In this document: positions 25,880 to 34,971 of the stretch, in pieces
Position numbering within the stretch: the first letter of the stretch is position 1
Layout of the letters: each line of letters opens with the position of its first letter
Source: Cognatundibacterium curvum
Lineage (GTDB): Bacteria > Pseudomonadota > Gammaproteobacteria > Burkholderiales > Burkholderiaceae_D
Assembly: GCF_014284235.1 (NCBI RefSeq)
Contig: NZ_JACOGD010000010.1
Location: forward strand, 62,001-126,000
DNA length: 64,000 nt
Direction of reading: 5' to 3'
Program-made: the position numbers and the translations under genes
Notes under the pieces: model-generated
The model's input: the letters and a program-made list of their open reading frames with translations, nothing else
The model's database searches: none
What the model was told of the DNA's origin: nothing

Positions 25880-26671
25880 ATGCTACACCGATGGGTGAAG
25901 ACCATCACAGCAACGGCTGTATTATTGTTTGCTGTGACGGAGCAAGCCGTCTATGCACAATCTACCCCTTCTTTGGTTGAAATTGCCGGGCATACCAATA
26001 GCTGGATGCGATATTCGGTAGTGCATAGTTTTCGTCCATATATACAGCCCGTCCTTGCCTTGAGCACCAATTATTTGTGGTGTCTCAGGTATGAAGCTAA
26101 ACCTGCTTCGCATCGTCCGAAAGATTTGCGCATCTGGCTGGAAGACGATCGTACGCAAATTGATCTGGCGATGTTGGAGGATGACTGTGTGGTGTTGCCG
26201 GATGAGCCGGAAAAATATAAAGATTTTGGGATTGAGGTGAATTCTCAATCGAAACGCAGGGGTGATGGGAATGATCATCCCGAAGCATGCAATAACGATA
26301 TGCCATGTCAGGGTTTTGTTAGCGAGATCAGGATACAGTATCCACGTCAGCCAGCAGACTATGCGTCTTTATGGGGCGGTATCAGCGCTTTTCCTGAGGA
26401 ACATGGCGTTGGTGACACTTTATCGAGAATGCTGAACAGGAAAAAGCCTTTTCGTTTTTTGAAATTACTGAAACTGAAAGTCAGTCCGGGTAGTGTATTA
26501 CGCATCACAGCTCAGGATGGCATGAGTCAGGAATTCAAAGAGCAGGATGGCTGGATAAAAGTTTTACCAAATAAAAAATTACTGGATATAAATTCACCAA
26601 TTAACCTGGATGGAAATCTTCGTTATGCAGTAGTCACGGTGTCAAAAGCGCCGGTCGCTATTGCAGAATAA
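25880..26671 (+). CDS. Exported hypothetical protein
   Basis: A protein of 263 aa with a signal peptide (MLHRWVKTITATAVLLFAVT, cleavage near VYAQS). An in-frame ATG at 25859 also has a ribosome binding site but would put seven charged residues ahead of the signal. The mature protein has an N-terminal beta-type domain (TNYLWCLRYEAK, IWLEDDRTQIDLAML) and paired Cys residues (EACNNDMPCQG). I do not recognise the family. It is an unexpected insertion between bioB and liuD, and like the exported genes at 17184-20404 it breaks an otherwise metabolic block. Confidence 0.65.
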   Translation: MLHRWVKTITATAVLLFAVTEQAVYAQSTPSLVEIAGHTNSWMRYSVVHSFRPYIQPVLALSTNYLWCLRYEAKPASHRPKDLRIWLEDDRTQIDLAMLEDDCVVLPDEPEKYKDFGIEVNSQSKRRGDGNDHPEACNNDMPCQGFVSEIRIQYPRQPADYASLWGGISAFPEEHGVGDTLSRMLNRKKPFRFLKLLKLKVSPGSVLRITAQDGMSQEFKEQDGWIKVLPNKKLLDINSPINLDGNLRYAVVTVSKAPVAIAE

Positions 26672-26698
26672 GAACTACTTTAAAGAGAGAGACAAACC

Positions 26699-28693
26699 AT
26701 GTTCACCAAAATCCTGATCGCCAACCGTGGCGAAATCGCCTGCCGTGTCGCTGCGACTGCACGCCGCATGGGTATCAAAACCGTCGCTGTGTATTCGGAA
26801 GCGGACGCCAATGCCAGACATGTGGCGGTCTGTGATGAAGCGGTGCTGATTGGTCCGGCGGCGGCCAAGGAAAGCTATCTGCGCGCTGATAAAATCATCG
26901 CGGTGGCATTGGAGACTGGAGCCCAGGCGATTCATCCTGGATATGGTTTTCTGTCTGAGAACAGTGAGTTCGCCGAAGCCTGTGCCCGTAATGGCATTGC
27001 ATTCATTGGTCCGCCAGCCTCTGCGATTGAAGCCATGGGCAGTAAATCTGCAGCTAAATCACTGATGGAAAAAGCCAATGTACCGCTGGTACCCGGCTAT
27101 CACGGTGACAATCAGGACCCAGACTTTTTGCAGACTGAAGCCGACCGTATCGGTTATCCGGTCTTGCTGAAAGCCAGCGCCGGTGGCGGTGGCAAGGGCA
27201 TGCGCGTGATTGAAAGCAGCAAAGATTTCAAAGACGGTCTGGCATCCTGTAAACGCGAAGCGATCAATTCTTTTGGCGACGACAAGGTACTCGCAGAAAA
27301 ATATCTGCAGCGTCCGCGTCATATCGAAATTCAGGTGTTCGCTGATACCCATGGCAATTGCGTGTATCTGTTTGAGCGCGATTGCTCGGTACAGCGCCGC
27401 CATCAGAAAGTGCTGGAAGAAGCACCGGCACCCGGCATGACCGCAGAGCGCCGTGCAGCCATGGGCGAGGCCGCAGTGGCCGCCGCCAAAGCAGTCGGCT
27501 ATGTCGGTGCGGGTACCGTCGAGTTCATCGCGAATCAGGATGGCTCTTTCTACTTCATGGAAATGAATACCCGTCTGCAGGTCGAACATCCGGTCACAGA
27601 AATGATTACCGGTACCGATCTGGTGGAATGGCAGTTGCGTGTCGCCGCCGGTGAAAAACTGCCGCTGCAACAATCCGAATTGCGGATACATGGTCATGCC
27701 ATCGAAGCGCGTGTGTATGCTGAAAATCCGGAAAAAGGCTTCCTGCCTTCTATCGGTACTTTGCGTCACTTGCGCACGCCAGAGGCAGTCAGTTTCACGC
27801 TGGGCGGCGCTGCTGAACCAGCGGCTTTCCGTATCGACAGCGGTGTACGCGAAGGCGATACCATTTCGCCTTTCTATGATCCTATGATCGCGAAAATGAT
27901 CGTCTGGGGTAAAGACCGTCAGGAAGCACTGGCGCGGATGGCGCAGGCATTGGCGCAGTATCAGATCGTTGGCCTGCATTCGAATATCGGCTTTTTATCG
28001 CGCCTGGTGACGGGGCAGGCGTTTTCGGGCGCGGACCTGGATACCGGTCTGATCGAGCGCAATCAGGCCAGTTTATTCCCGGCTTTGCAGCCTGCTACGC
28101 TGAGCACGCTGGCGTGCGCCGCTGTGGCCTTGCTGCGTTCCGAACAAAGCACTGGCAGCGATCCGTGGCAGAGCAGCCATGGCTGGCGCATGAACAGTCA
28201 GTTACAGCGCAATCTGGAATGGACGGAAGAACAGCAGGCGCACAGTGTCAGCGTGACTTATCTGGCGCAGGGCTGGCGCATACGCAGCGCGCAGCAGGAA
28301 GCGGAAGTGCGTCTGGTGCAAGCCAGTGGCAATGACATCGTGCTGGCGCTGGGTGAGCAAACTGTGCGTGCCACCGTGGTGCGTGATGGTGAATTCTTCC
28401 ATGTGTTCAGCCAGGGTCAGCATAGCGTGCTGCAGTATCAGGATGCGCTGGCCCATGCGGGTGAAACAGAAGCCGAAGGCGGCCGCCTGACCGCACCGAT
28501 GCCGGGCAAGATCGTGGCAGTGCTGGTCAAGCCGCAACAGGAAGTGAAAAAAGGCGATGCCTTGCTGATCATGGAAGCCATGAAAATGGAACACACGATC
28601 TCAGCACCGCATGACGGCGTGATCGACGAAGTTTTGTATGCGGTCGGTGATCAGGTCAGCGAAGGCGCGCAATTGCTGGCGTTTGCGCAATAA
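26699..28693 (+). CDS. liuD: Methylcrotonyl-CoA carboxylase, biotin-carrying (alpha) subunit
   Basis: A protein of 664 aa: an N-terminal biotin carboxylase domain (KILIANRGEIACRV at the start; ATP-grasp glycine loop KASAGGGGKGMR, residues 158-169; EMNTRLQVEHPVTE), then a linker domain, and a C-terminal biotinyl domain with the carboxylation lysine in IMEAMKMEH (Lys 629). It partners with LiuB. The gene follows AGAGAGACAAACC. The biotin genes lie immediately upstream, an apt arrangement because the enzyme itself is biotinylated. Confidence 0.95.
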   Translation: MFTKILIANRGEIACRVAATARRMGIKTVAVYSEADANARHVAVCDEAVLIGPAAAKESYLRADKIIAVALETGAQAIHPGYGFLSENSEFAEACARNGIAFIGPPASAIEAMGSKSAAKSLMEKANVPLVPGYHGDNQDPDFLQTEADRIGYPVLLKASAGGGGKGMRVIESSKDFKDGLASCKREAINSFGDDKVLAEKYLQRPRHIEIQVFADTHGNCVYLFERDCSVQRRHQKVLEEAPAPGMTAERRAAMGEAAVAAAKAVGYVGAGTVEFIANQDGSFYFMEMNTRLQVEHPVTEMITGTDLVEWQLRVAAGEKLPLQQSELRIHGHAIEARVYAENPEKGFLPSIGTLRHLRTPEAVSFTLGGAAEPAAFRIDSGVREGDTISPFYDPMIAKMIVWGKDRQEALARMAQALAQYQIVGLHSNIGFLSRLVTGQAFSGADLDTGLIERNQASLFPALQPATLSTLACAAVALLRSEQSTGSDPWQSSHGWRMNSQLQRNLEWTEEQQAHSVSVTYLAQGWRIRSAQQEAEVRLVQASGNDIVLALGEQTVRATVVRDGEFFHVFSQGQHSVLQYQDALAHAGETEAEGGRLTAPMPGKIVAVLVKPQQEVKKGDALLIMEAMKMEHTISAPHDGVIDEVLYAVGDQVSEGAQLLAFAQ

Positions 28694-28702
28694 GGTTTGG
28701 AA

Positions 28703-28830
28703 CCCTTCTCCCGCATGCGGGAGAAGGGCATGGATGAGGGTACTTGATGAACTGCAATGAATGAAATGTCCGTTCAGCCTTTGCCACCGCCCTCACCCCC
28801 GGCCCCTCTCCCGCTCGTAGGAGAGGGGAG
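28703..28830. repeat. Composite inverted-repeat element after liuD
   Basis: A 26-base perfect palindrome (28703-28728: CCCTTCTCCCGCA then its complement) is followed about 75 bases later by CCCCTCTCC-N8-GGAGAGGGG (28803-28828). The two halves carry matching flanks (GGGCATGGATGAGGG on one side, CCCTCACCCCCGGCCC on the other) in opposite orientation, so the whole is a large inverted repeat. This CCCTCTCCCGC...GCGGGAGAGGG type is a widespread proteobacterial intergenic element. It may terminate or stabilise the liuD transcript. The rest of the 28694-28996 gap shows nothing else. Confidence 0.7.
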
Positions 28831-28996
28831 TAGCGGGCAGCATTGATATACTGGATAAGCTCAACATGTCTGATCTGACGCCACATCCTCGAATGACGTT
28901 GCCGGTAGATGCCTTGCAAAACAAAGACATACAATGATGAGCTATGCTGATTGCTAGCCACAGTTCGCCATATGCATGGCGCCATGAGGAATTGAA

Positions 28997-29743
28997 ATGA
29001 CACTACTCTCTATCAATATCAATAAAATCGCTTTGCTGCGCAATTCGCGCGGCAGGAATTATCCGGATGTGGATGCGTTTTCTGCGCGCTTTCTTGAGCT
29101 CGGTGTGGCCGGGATTACCTTGCATCCGCGTCAGGATCAGCGTCATGCGCGCTACTCGGATGTGGATAGTTTAGGTCGCCTGTGTCAGCAACGCGGTGCG
29201 GAACTGAATGTGGAAGGTTATCCTGCGCAAGAATTCATGGACGTAGTGTTACGCCATCGCCCTGCGCAATGCACGCTGGTGCCGGATGCGCCGGATCAGC
29301 TGACATCTGACCACGGCTGGGATATGCAGCGCGATGCGGCGCTGCTGGCACCGATACTGGCGCAATTGCAGGCGGCCGGCATACGCAGCAGCTTGTTTGT
29401 GGATGCAGGTATTTCTGACGCTGATCTGGCATTGGCGCGTCAGCTGGGTGCGGACCGTGTTGAGCTATATACCGAGCCCTATGCAGAAACCTATGGCAGT
29501 GCTGAGAATGATGCAATCTGGGCGCAGTTTGCCGACACCGCGAAGCGCGCGCAGCAGGCGGGCCTGGGGGTGAATGCGGGCCATGATCTGAACCTGCAGA
29601 ACCTGGGCCGTTTTTTACAGATTCCGGGCATACTCGAAGTCTCTATCGGTCATGCCGTGATTGTGGAAAGCCTGGAACAAGGCATGGACAGCGTCACACG
29701 TCAGTATCTGGCTATCGTGCAGGCAGCACAGGCTGCTGCTTAA
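28997..29743 (+). CDS. pdxJ: Pyridoxine 5'-phosphate synthase
   Basis: A TIM-barrel protein of 248 aa that closes the pyridoxine ring from 1-deoxyxylulose 5-phosphate and 3-amino-2-oxopropyl phosphate. Signatures: NINKIALLRNSRGRNYPD at the N-terminus, ITLHPRQDQRHA, CTLVPDAPDQLTSDHGWD, RVELYTEPYA, GLGVNAGHDLNLQN and IGHAVIVES. It is normal length. GAGGAATTGAA precedes the ATG. Its presence in the liu/bio block may serve the PLP-dependent BioA, BioF and serine-dehydratase-like enzymes, or may simply be chance linkage; in many genomes it lies with recO or acpS. Confidence 0.93.
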   Translation: MTLLSININKIALLRNSRGRNYPDVDAFSARFLELGVAGITLHPRQDQRHARYSDVDSLGRLCQQRGAELNVEGYPAQEFMDVVLRHRPAQCTLVPDAPDQLTSDHGWDMQRDAALLAPILAQLQAAGIRSSLFVDAGISDADLALARQLGADRVELYTEPYAETYGSAENDAIWAQFADTAKRAQQAGLGVNAGHDLNLQNLGRFLQIPGILEVSIGHAVIVESLEQGMDSVTRQYLAIVQAAQAAA

Positions 29744-29766
29744 AGAGGAACACAGGGGGAACACAA

Positions 29767-30678
29767 ATGTCGCAGTTACCGCAACAAGTCAAAATCGTTG
29801 AAGTCGGACCACGCGATGGTTTGCAAAACGAAAAAGAAAGCATCCCGGCCGAAGTCAAAATCGAACTGGTGAACCGCCTGACCGCCGCCGGTTTTGCCAA
29901 TATCGAAGCCGCGTCTTTTGTGTCACCCAAATGGGTGCCACAAATGGCAACCTCAACTGAAGTGATGGCAGCGATCACGCGCAAACCCGGTGTGATTTAT
30001 TCGGTACTGACGCCGAATATGAAGGGCTTTGAAGCGGCACTCGCGGCTGGTGCGGATGAAGTGGTGATTTTCAGCTCGGCCTCGGAAGCGTTCGCACAAA
30101 AAAATATCAACTGCTCCATCGCTGAATCGATAGAACGTTTCCGCGAAGTCGCAGCTGCCGCCAAACAGCATCAGATCCGTCTGCGTGGCAGTATCAGCTG
30201 CTCTTTCGGTTGTCCGTATCAGGGCGAAGTGCCGGTCAGCAGCGTGGCGGATGTGGTGCGTGGCTTGCGCGATCTGGGTTGCGACGAAATCGACATCGCC
30301 GACACCATAGGCGTCGGTACTGCCAGACAGGTGCAGCACGTGATGCAAAGCGTGGCGCAGGAATTCCCGCTGACTGGTTTGTCCGGTCACTTCCACGACA
30401 CCTATGGTCAGGCGCTGGCCAATATCTATGCGAGCCTGGAAGTCGGCGTCTCGATTTTCCATTCCAGCGTCGCGGGCCTCGGTGGCTGCCCTTACGCCAA
30501 AGGCGCAACCGGCAATGTCGCTACCGAAGATGTGTTATTCATGCTGCAGGGCCTGGGCATACACACCGGCATCGATCTGGATGCAGTGGTCGATGCGGGT
30601 CAGTTCATCTCTGCCCACCTGGGCCGTAAAGCGGTCAGCCGTGCCGGTAATGCACTAGCTGCTAAGCGTCTGGGCTAA
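29767..30678 (+). CDS. liuE: Hydroxymethylglutaryl-CoA lyase
   Basis: A protein of 303 aa of the HMGL-like TIM-barrel family that cleaves HMG-CoA to acetyl-CoA and acetoacetate, the last step of the leucine pathway. The N-terminal IVEVGPRDGLQNE holds the metal-binding Asp and the conserved Arg. GHFHDTYGQALAN gives the metal histidines, and the signature loop GLGGCPYAKGATGNVATED contains the catalytic Cys (241). It ends the plus-strand liu block and is convergent with the alpha/beta hydrolase at 30701. Confidence 0.95.
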   Translation: MSQLPQQVKIVEVGPRDGLQNEKESIPAEVKIELVNRLTAAGFANIEAASFVSPKWVPQMATSTEVMAAITRKPGVIYSVLTPNMKGFEAALAAGADEVVIFSSASEAFAQKNINCSIAESIERFREVAAAAKQHQIRLRGSISCSFGCPYQGEVPVSSVADVVRGLRDLGCDEIDIADTIGVGTARQVQHVMQSVAQEFPLTGLSGHFHDTYGQALANIYASLEVGVSIFHSSVAGLGGCPYAKGATGNVATEDVLFMLQGLGIHTGIDLDAVVDAGQFISAHLGRKAVSRAGNALAAKRLG

Positions 30679-30688
30679 GTGTTCAGAC

Positions 30689-30725
30689 TAAGTCGCTGAG
30701 CTAACTCGCTGAGCTCAGCGGCTTA
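30689..30725. terminator. Convergent-gene hairpin (no T-tract)
   Basis: TAAGTCGCTGAGCT (30689-30702) pairs with AGCTCAGCGGCTTA (30712-30725) at 13 of 14 positions. The stem lies after liuE and runs over the stop codon of the minus-strand hydrolase, so it could act on both transcripts. Absence of a T-tract makes intrinsic termination uncertain. Confidence 0.45.
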
Positions 30726-31489
30726 GCGACTGAATCCAAAGTTTGCCGTATCACCCAGTCGGCATCATCCAGCGGCAGGTCATGTCCGGCCTCGGGATGC
30801 AGCCGCAATTCGGCATTCCAGCGGTGGGCCAGCGTGATGGAGCATTGCGGATTCACCAGCGCATCTTTGGCACCGGCCAGGATGCGTAAAGCGACAGCTG
30901 GCGCCTGATCCGGCGCGCGGTAATGCATGGCCGCATACAGCTGGCGCAGCACATTGCGACGGCTTACCGGATGGGCCTGCGCCAGGCTGACCCAGTGCGC
31001 GACGATTTCCGCTGCTTGCTCTTTTGCGGCAGTGCCGTTAAAGCGCTGACTGGTCAGACGCAGTATCAGTTGTTCACGTTGTTGTAAGCTGCCACACAAC
31101 ATGGTGTACAGCAGTACCGCATAATTGCGTGGCCGCAGACGTTGATAAAACGGACTATGCGGCGCCAGGCTGGTATTGATCAGCGTCAGATCCTGAATTT
31201 CATCCGGATAGCGCTCAGCCCAGGCAACTGCCACCATCGCCCCTAAAGAAATCGCCATCAGCCGGATTTTGCCTGATTGCTGTTGTCCAGATTGTGTACC
31301 TAACTGCGCCCGCAATTGCTCCACCATCTGAGTCACACTGGTGGCGCTGCTTTGCGCAGATAAGACACCATTGCCAGCAAAGTCCAGCGTCAGGATGCGC
31401 TGATCGGGATAGGCGTGCTGCAAGGCCGCTACGAAGCTACCCCAATGTCGCTGTTCGCGCATCAGACCGCGTAATAAAACCCAGCTCAT
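30701..31489 (-). CDS. Alpha/beta hydrolase
   Basis: A protein of 262 aa, a classical alpha/beta hydrolase of the BioH/lysophospholipase-like type. The opening WVLLRGLMREQRHWG is followed by LDFAGNG, nucleophile elbow MAISLGAMVAV (Ala in place of the first Gly), an Asp in GAKDALVNP and His in HPEAGHDLPLDD. No signal peptide. It is 16 bases downstream of a metallo-carboxypeptidase gene on the same strand. It resembles BioH in size and place near bio genes, but the elbow differs from the GWSLGG of BioH, so the symbol is not used. Confidence 0.75.
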   Translation of the reverse strand: MSWVLLRGLMREQRHWGSFVAALQHAYPDQRILTLDFAGNGVLSAQSSATSVTQMVEQLRAQLGTQSGQQQSGKIRLMAISLGAMVAVAWAERYPDEIQDLTLINTSLAPHSPFYQRLRPRNYAVLLYTMLCGSLQQREQLILRLTSQRFNGTAAKEQAAEIVAHWVSLAQAHPVSRRNVLRQLYAAMHYRAPDQAPAVALRILAGAKDALVNPQCSITLAHRWNAELRLHPEAGHDLPLDDADWVIRQTLDSVAKPLSSAS

Positions 31490-31505
31490 ACGACCTGCCG
31501 TGTTG

Positions 31506-32546
31506 TCATGGCCGGTACCAGCGTTGTACCGCCCGTTCCTGCAGACGCAGACGGGTAGGGCCGCTGGCCAGCCATTGCTGATAGCCGCAGGTGGCGCGCA
31601 TCAGAAAATCCAGCCAGGAGTTATGCCGCCGCAGTACCCGGTGCAGCCTGTGTTCTGCCACAGGATTAAACATGCCGTGACGTGAGAATAGCTGGCGCGG
31701 ATTTTTTTTGACCCACAACCAGGAACCCATTTCCAGCGTTAGCGGTAAAAAGCTGCGTTCCGGCTGTTGTTGGGCTTCCAGATACAGATAATCCCAGATA
31801 TCGCCATGGGTTTGATATTGCAGGCTTTGTGGTTCAAACAGATAGCGGTGATTCGGATGGGTTTGCTGGAATAACTCTTCCAGTGCCAGGATATCGGCCA
31901 GATGCGGTATCGGATGCACGCTGTGCGCATGGGGGAACCAGACCCGGTCGCGCAGGCCGAAACCGGAATGACAGTCTATCGCCACACTGAAGGGGCGGCC
32001 CAGTAATTCTTCGCGGACCGCGCGCACCAGTGCCTGATTCTCGATTTCCATCGGTGCATCGAGTGGCCCGCGATACCAGGGCAGATGGCGGCTGTAACGA
32101 TGACCACCGAGCAGAAACGGCACTTTATCGAGCGCTTCGACCGGCGCATTGCGCATCAGATCGACACCGTTAGGATTGGCGCGGGTAGCCAGCCACATAC
32201 CACCCGGATTCATTAGCGGCATAAACACCAGCCGCACGTCGTCCAGCATGTGCTGCAGACTTTTATCCCATTGCAGACGCGTCAGTAAGCCACGCAGAAA
32301 AGACAGCAAGACCTGAGTACCTATGCGTTCCAGTCCATGAATACCGCCGAAAAAACCGATTGCGGGTTTGGCCGGATCAGGATTACCCAAGGCCAGCCGG
32401 TACACTGGAAAACGCTTATGCTGTACATCCACATCACATAGCACCGCCACGTCCAGCTGAGACTGACCCAGCTGGATAATACGTTCCAATTCTTTTAACT
32501 CAGGCAATGCAGGCATGGCGGTGGCTGGAAAAAAAGACCCTGCCAT
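31506..32546 (-). CDS. M14-family zinc carboxypeptidase-like protein
   Basis: A protein of about 346 aa. The zinc ligands of the M14/succinylglutamate desuccinylase clan are visible: GGIHGLERIG (HxxE), DCHSGFG for the third His, and a catalytic Glu in LPLTLEMGSW. MNPGGMWLATRANPNGVDLMRN matches the substrate-binding Asn-Arg region. No signal peptide is clear, so it may be cytoplasmic. Start uncertain: ATG 32546, GTG 32582 and ATG 32516 all fit and none has a strong ribosome binding site. The conserved domain starts near LPELKELERII. Operonic with the hydrolase downstream. Confidence 0.75.
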   Translation of the reverse strand: MAGSFFPATAMPALPELKELERIIQLGQSQLDVAVLCDVDVQHKRFPVYRLALGNPDPAKPAIGFFGGIHGLERIGTQVLLSFLRGLLTRLQWDKSLQHMLDDVRLVFMPLMNPGGMWLATRANPNGVDLMRNAPVEALDKVPFLLGGHRYSRHLPWYRGPLDAPMEIENQALVRAVREELLGRPFSVAIDCHSGFGLRDRVWFPHAHSVHPIPHLADILALEELFQQTHPNHRYLFEPQSLQYQTHGDIWDYLYLEAQQQPERSFLPLTLEMGSWLWVKKNPRQLFSRHGMFNPVAEHRLHRVLRRHNSWLDFLMRATCGYQQWLASGPTRLRLQERAVQRWYRP

Positions 32547-32838
32547 CCTAGAGGACGAGGCCTTATAAAGCAAGAAAGACACTGAGCAGGATGGAAATAT
32601 TTTTCAGCACCTGAATACCTGTGGTTTTTTGTCGTTTCTGTCGTCGCACATCCATTGTGTTGTGTGTTCGGGTGCAGACCATGGGAGAGCAAGGCAGTCC
32701 GTGCCAAAATGACGCAAGATGTCGGAAATGTACAAGTTTCATCTGCTTAAACCGTATACGATGCGCTGGCGACTGAGTAGCTGGGTGGCTGGATAGCTCG
32801 ACAGCTGGCACTGGTTTGCTTTTTTGGAGAAAAAATCT

Positions 32839-33534
32839 ATGTTTCCTGTACGTTTGAAAGAGGTCGCTAAGATTTATCACATGGATGCGGTGGACGTGCC
32901 AGCGCTGAGTGATATTACGCTCGATATAGCACCTGATCGCTTTACCGTGTTGTCCGGTCCCTCGGGCAGTGGAAAAACTACCTTGCTGAACCTGATTGGT
33001 TGTCTGGATCGTCCGGACAGCGGTCAGATTCTGGTTGCGGGTCTGGAAGTGCAAAAAATGAAGGATGATGATTTGTCGGATTTTCGTGCGCGTCATATTG
33101 GCTTCATTTTTCAGAACTTCAATTTGCTGCCTGTGCTCAGTGCCTATGAAAATATCGAATATCCACTGATACTCGCGAATGTGCCTGCGGCAGAGCGTAA
33201 GAAGCGCGTGCTGGCTTTGCTGGACGACGTCGGTCTCAGTAACCGCCGCGATAATTTGCCGGGCCAGTTATCGGGTGGACAGCGGCAGCGCGTGGCGATA
33301 GCGCGCGCACTGGCGATACAGCCTGAGCTGGTGCTGGCCGATGAGCCGACCGCCAATCTGGACAGCCAGACCGGTGCTGAAGTGATTGCGCTGATGCGCC
33401 GCATGCAGCGTGAACGTCAGGTGTCATTTGTATTCTCATCCCATGATCCGCAGATTCAGGCCGAGGCCGATGATGTGGTGTTTATCCGCGATGGCAAAAT
33501 CGTCGGTAGCGCACAGAAGGAGGTACAGGCATGA
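32839..33534 (+). CDS. ABC transporter ATP-binding protein (MacB/LolD type)
   Basis: A protein of 231 aa. Walker [14 protein letters not shown]-loop [13 protein letters not shown], signature [15 protein letters not shown], Walker [12 protein letters not shown] and H-loop FSSHDP are all present. The FQNFNLLP and [12 protein letters not shown] features place it in the MacB/LolD/FtsE class that couples to FtsX-like permeases and uses ATP for transfer across the periplasm rather than import. The ATG at 32839 follows TTGGAGA. It overlaps its permease gene by four bases (ATGA). Confidence 0.93.
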   Translation: MFPVRLKEVAKIYHMDAVDVPALSDITLDIAPDRFTVLSGPSGSGKTTLLNLIGCLDRPDSGQILVAGLEVQKMKDDDLSDFRARHIGFIFQNFNLLPVLSAYENIEYPLILANVPAAERKKRVLALLDDVGLSNRRDNLPGQLSGGQRQRVAIARALAIQPELVLADEPTANLDSQTGAEVIALMRRMQRERQVSFVFSSHDPQIQAEADDVVFIRDGKIVGSAQKEVQA

Positions 33535-34961
33535 ATACCCTGATGCTGGCTATCCGCAATTTATTACGTAACCGCCGCCGCTCGCTGACCACGGTGCTGA
33601 CCATGGTGGTGGGCCTGACCGCGATCCTGCTGTTTGGCGGCTATCGCTCGAATATCATGTATGGTTCGCTGACCGGCTTTGTGCAATACACCGGCCATTT
33701 GCAGATTCAGCGCAGCGGCTATTTTTTAGATGGCAGCGATAATCCTAGCGCTTATGGCATACGCGATTACCGCCAGGTGATCCAGGCTTTGCGCGATGAT
33801 GCTGAACTGCGTCCTATGCTCAGGGTAGTGACACCGACGCTGCAACTGGGCGGTATTGCCGGGAATTTCGCAGCCGGTATTTCACGCTCGGTGATGGCAG
33901 TCGGTATCGTGCCGGAAGAGCGCAATGCCATGCTGCGCTGGAATCAGTATGGCGTGAAAAGTTACGCCTTGCCGATGCCGCTGGAAGGACAGAGCATTGA
34001 CTCGGTAGTGGTCGGGCAGGGCGTGGCGCGCAAGCTCAAGCTCTGCAGTCTGCTGCAGGACAGCCATTGCCGCGATCAGCGCAAGGAAGAAGCCAAAGCT
34101 GTACCGAAACAAAGCGCGAATGAGAGCACGAATGAGAGCGCAGGCAGCAGCTTACCCGACGATATTTCAGCCCTCTCGGCGTTGGAAAAAGACAGCCAGC
34201 CAGTCGTCACAGAAAACCGTATTGAAATGCTGGCCGCCACGTCGGGCGGTGCGCCGAATGTCGCGAGTCTGCAGGCGATCAAGGCCAATAATATGGGCAT
34301 CAAGGCACTCGATGATATCTATATGGCGATGCATTTGCAGCAGGCGCAGCGCCTGATTTATGGCAAGCGTGAACCCGAAGTCACCGCGCTGATGGTGCAG
34401 CTGGAACTGACTCAGCAAATCCCGCAGGCCAGAGCGCGTATTGCCGCGCTGCTCAAAGAAAAATTTCCTGATCAGACGCTGGATGTACTCGATTTTGAAG
34501 CTCTGAATCCTACCTATGGACAGACCAATCAGTTCATGGATTCCATGTTCAGTTTTATCGCGATGCTGATCGGTGTGATCGTCTTATTCACGATAGGGAA
34601 TACCATGAGTACCGCAGTGGTGGAACGCACGGCTGAAATCGGCACCCTGCGCGCTATCGGCTTGCGCCGCTCCGGTATCCGCCGCTTATTCTTATGCGAG
34701 GCATTGGTGCTCGGTGTGATAGGCGCTATCCTGGGCGCATTGTGCGCGCTGGCGGTAGCTTACCTGATCAACCACAGCGGCTGGACCTGGACACCGCCCG
34801 GCTATTCCTATGCCTATCTGATCCTGGTGCGGGTAGGGCAGGATTTACCACTGCTGATCGGCAGTATGCTGAGCATGATAATCGTGACCACGCTGTCAGC
34901 CTGGTGGCCGGCTAACCGTGCAGCACAATTTGAAATTGTCGACGCTCTGCGTCATGTATGA
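33531..34961 (+). CDS. ABC transporter permease, FtsX/MacB family
   Basis: A protein of 476 aa with the four-TM FtsX plan: TM1 near residues 15-40 (SLTTVLTMVVGLTAILLFGG), a large periplasmic domain (about 45-340), and TM2-TM4 at about 340-370, 388-415 and 440-460 with the conserved EIGTLRAIGLRRSGIRR loop. The periplasmic domain carries an unusual low-complexity insert (about residues 180-220, Lys/Glu/Ser/Asn-rich with KEEAKAVPKQSANEST). It forms an exporter with the upstream ATPase. Substrate unknown; lipid or lipoprotein handling is suggested by the downstream LolA-like gene. Confidence 0.9.
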   Translation: MNTLMLAIRNLLRNRRRSLTTVLTMVVGLTAILLFGGYRSNIMYGSLTGFVQYTGHLQIQRSGYFLDGSDNPSAYGIRDYRQVIQALRDDAELRPMLRVVTPTLQLGGIAGNFAAGISRSVMAVGIVPEERNAMLRWNQYGVKSYALPMPLEGQSIDSVVVGQGVARKLKLCSLLQDSHCRDQRKEEAKAVPKQSANESTNESAGSSLPDDISALSALEKDSQPVVTENRIEMLAATSGGAPNVASLQAIKANNMGIKALDDIYMAMHLQQAQRLIYGKREPEVTALMVQLELTQQIPQARARIAALLKEKFPDQTLDVLDFEALNPTYGQTNQFMDSMFSFIAMLIGVIVLFTIGNTMSTAVVERTAEIGTLRAIGLRRSGIRRLFLCEALVLGVIGAILGALCALAVAYLINHSGWTWTPPGYSYAYLILVRVGQDLPLLIGSMLSMIIVTTLSAWWPANRAAQFEIVDALRHV

Positions 34962-34971
34962 GGAAAATTCT

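Noticed and set aside
30701-31489. BioH assignment for the hydrolase near the biotin genes
   Set aside because: The nucleophile elbow (AISLG) lacks the BioH-type GWSLGG, and the gene is on the opposite strand with an unrelated peptidase gene.
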